From positions 62,001 to 126,000 of the forward strand of contig NZ_JADKRR010000003.1 in NCBI RefSeq assembly GCF_015351105.1: DNA of 64,000 nucleotides. The letters run 5' to 3'. Positions within the stretch are counted from its first letter, which is position 1; each line of letters starts with the position of its first letter. The translations under genes and the position numbers were made by a program. Source of the stretch: Clavibacter sp. VKM Ac-2872. Its GTDB lineage: Bacteria; Actinomycetota; Actinomycetes; Actinomycetales; Microbacteriaceae. Under the pieces are notes generated by a model. It searched no databases, was not told where the DNA came from, and saw only the letters and a list, made by a program, of their open reading frames with translations. Below, one piece after another: positions 62,333 through 64,000 of this stretch.

Positions 62333-62888
62333 CGTCGTCCGCGGGGGCGGTGCGCGCGATGGCGGGGGCGCTCCGCCCGTCGTGAGGCTCCGCCGCGATG
62401 CGCCGCGTGACCGCCCGATGCCGCGTGACGAGCACGCCGGTCCTCGCCGCCACCTCCGCGAGGGCCATCGTGATGAGCGCCGTGGACCAGGGGCCGGCCG
62501 CGTGCAGGTCGAGGCGGACGCTCGCGTCGGCGATGATCCGCTCCCCTCCGTGGAGGGCGAGCAGGCCGAAGGCGAGGCGGCCGCCCATGCCCACGATCCA
62601 CGCGGCCGCCGCGAGCCACGAGGCCCGGGCGACGACGACCCCGGCGCGCGACTCCACCCGCGTGAGGAGCCCGCACGTCACGCCCAGCGCCGCGCCCAGC
62701 GCGCCGAGGCCCGCGACCAGCGCGCGGTCGGACGCGTACGGCGGGACGGCGCCGAGGTACTCGACACCCGCCCAGACCACGAGCAGCACGGGCCACGCCA
62801 GGCTGAGGAGCGTCATGCGCCTGCCGCGGAGCTGGCGGACCACGAGCAGGATCAGCGCGACCGAGACGAGCGCGTCCGTGACGTCCAC
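62316..62888 (-). CDS. Hypothetical membrane protein (DUF1453-like)
   Basis: The 190-residue protein has five hydrophobic segments (ALVSVALILLVVRQL, PVLLVVWAGVEYL and others) and an early Arg cluster RQLRGRR, which resembles DUF1453/CcdC-like proteins of unknown role. The GTG at 62888 fits the first helix; an ATG at 62918 is an alternative. The C-terminal tail of about 40 residues is polar. Confidence 0.6.
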   Translation of the reverse strand: MDVTDALVSVALILLVVRQLRGRRMTLLSLAWPVLLVVWAGVEYLGAVPPYASDRALVAGLGALGAALGVTCGLLTRVESRAGVVVARASWLAAAAWIVGMGGRLAFGLLALHGGERIIADASVRLDLHAAGPWSTALITMALAEVAARTGVLVTRHRAVTRRIAAEPHDGRSAPAIARTAPADDGGPEG

Positions 62889-63076
62889 GCGAGCCCCTTC
62901 CCCGTCGGGACGCCCCATGGAAGCGGCCGCCGATCGGCGACGGCTTGACGCGCGCGCTCCCCCATCTCGACGCGAGCGACGCGGCCGAGCTGGAGCGCCT
63001 CCTCGCGCGGGCCCACGAGCTGGTGCGGCCCGGACGCGAGCGGGACGCGGAGCCCGCACCGGAATAGGGTCGGCAG

Positions 63077-63808
63077 ATGCCCGGCACCACGGCCCGCATC
63101 GGCGGGAACATCCTCGCGGCGGCCGTCTCCGCCGTCCGCCTCGTCCGCCGACCGCGCCCGCTGCATCCGCACGGCGTCGCGCTCTCCGGGACGCTGACGC
63201 CGGTCGCGGGCCGCAGCGCATCCGGGCTCGCGTGGCTCGACGGGCTCGAGGGCCCGCTCGCGATCGACGCCCGCTCCTCGCGCGGCGGCGGCCTCCCCTC
63301 GGCGCTCCCGGACGTGCTCGGGCTCGCGCTGCGGATCCCGGGCGATGGCGGGACGACGGTCGACGTCCTGCTCGCGTCGACGGGCCTGTCACCGGGCGGC
63401 CGGTTCCTCCTCGCGCCGCGGCGCGCGCTGTCCGGGGCGCGGCTCACCACGCTCATGCCGTACCGCGGAACCGCCGGGCCGGTGCTCGTCGGCGTGCTCG
63501 TGGACGCGGATCCGGCACTGCCGGCCGGGGCCGCCGACCTCGGACGGACCCTCGCGTCGCGCCCCGTCGGCATGCGGCTCGTGCAGGCGACGCCGCGCGG
63601 GCGGTGGCACGTGGTCGCCCGGATCGAGCTGGCCCACGACGCGAGCGGGCCGCTCGACACCGCGACGCGCGCCGATCCGGTGCTCGCTGCCCCGCCCGGG
63701 GACACGACCTACCCGTGGACGCGGCGACTGCGGGCCCCGGGCTACCGGGCGGCGCGGGCCGGCCGGCCGGTCGCGTCCCGGCACGCGGCGCACGACCCCG
63801 ACGCCTGA
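63077..63808 (+). CDS. Uncharacterised protein, possible catalase-like fold
   Basis: The 243-residue soluble protein has HPHGVALSGTL, ALPDVLGLALRIPG and LLASTGLSPGGRFLL. This layout resembles small actinobacterial proteins sometimes annotated as catalase-related or phosphodiesterases. No haem ligand or metal motif is evident, so function should be left open. Codon use matches the core genome. Confidence 0.6.
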   Translation: MPGTTARIGGNILAAAVSAVRLVRRPRPLHPHGVALSGTLTPVAGRSASGLAWLDGLEGPLAIDARSSRGGGLPSALPDVLGLALRIPGDGGTTVDVLLASTGLSPGGRFLLAPRRALSGARLTTLMPYRGTAGPVLVGVLVDADPALPAGAADLGRTLASRPVGMRLVQATPRGRWHVVARIELAHDASGPLDTATRADPVLAAPPGDTTYPWTRRLRAPGYRAARAGRPVASRHAAHDPDA

Positions 63809-63888
63809 ACGCAGGGCGCTCGGCGATGTTCGAAGCGCCGGGGAGCGCGCCGCCGCCGACGTTCCGGCCGGTGGGTGCCGCGTGACCG

Positions 63889-64000
63889 TCAGCCGCAGTG
63901 CGACTGGAAGAGATCAGGGAACACGACGGTGTATCCGCCGGTGATGTTGCAGGTGTGCCAGTTCACCGACCCCTGTCCGCCCCGGAGGACGTAGGAGACG
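63889..64000 (-). CDS. C-terminal end of a protein running out of the window
   Basis: Only the last 37 codons lie in the window. They read SYVLRGGQGSVNWHTCN to the end DLFQSHCG and stop at 63889. Two cysteines and the aromatic/Gly-rich composition suggest a secreted disulfide-bonded protein, but the N-terminus is not visible and the family is unknown. Confidence 0.45.
   Translation of the reverse strand, partial: VSYVLRGGQGSVNWHTCNITGGYTVVFPDLFQSHCG

Noticed and set aside
62945-63067. 40-codon frame starting at TTG before the uncharacterised gene
   Set aside because: It has a helical, Leu/Ala-rich look and could be the tail of a lost regulator, but there is no ribosome site or family match.

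Overview
The window is 64 kb of high-GC actinobacterial chromosome. The gene set points to a Microbacteriaceae member, most likely Clavibacter or a close relative. This is inferred from the combination of a desferrioxamine-type siderophore operon under an IdeR/DtxR-like box, divergent Ku/LigD, a HelR-type helicase, CIRCE-controlled Hsp20, PrsW, LspA and many small acidic proteins. It is not proven. Most of the window is densely packed, with very GC-rich third codon positions. No tRNA, rRNA, CRISPR array or intact insertion sequence was seen.

Left edge (1-2.0 kb): the 3' part of an unrecognised coiled-coil gene with much lower GC than its surroundings, probably the end of an acquired island. 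2.0-13.2 kb: housekeeping and metabolic genes: a DASS anion transporter, a HelR-like RNA-polymerase-associated helicase, VanZ-like, MetE-C-like and Apt proteins, an M50-like membrane peptidase, an aldo/keto reductase broken by an in-frame amber codon, LspA, a PfpI protein and an SMP-30-like protein. 13.2-15.6 kb: a decaying accessory patch with a tandem duplication of a small secreted protein (first copy frameshifted) and remnants of two coupled small genes on the other strand. 15.6-19.3 kb: Dps, SDR, DUF2945 and a NarL-type two-component pair.

19.65-22.8 kb: a second low-GC accessory block. It encodes a secreted four-cysteine protein, an ABC ATPase and two membrane proteins, tightly overlapped as one operon. 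This is the best candidate here for an undescribed peptide export, immunity or antagonism system. It is followed by decayed DNA holding a HerA-like ATPase remnant. 23.5-52.5 kb is mostly core: PBP4-type carboxypeptidase, a recombinase-like protein without its catalytic serine, PrsW, a glycolate-oxidase-type FAD enzyme, AlkA-type glycosylase, Ku and LigD, FAH hydrolase, aspartase, a polyprenol-phosphate sugar transferase with GtrA, an Nramp-related carrier, NCS2 purine permease, Pit phosphate transporter, carboxylesterase, CYTH-CHAD, BrkB, and a MarR/NmrA pair.

52.5-60 kb: hsp20 carries a CIRCE operator over its promoter plus a second HAIR-like palindrome. The core 15 bp of that palindrome recurs exactly in front of the helR gene at 6 kb. 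Next comes a three-gene siderophore operon (decarboxylase, N-monooxygenase, acyltransferase-synthetase fusion) behind an iron box, then a single-domain AICAR transformylase. 60-62.3 kb: four small acidic low-complexity proteins followed by a stress-type SDR. The window ends in a membrane protein, an uncharacterised protein and the 3' end of a cysteine-containing reading frame on the minus strand.
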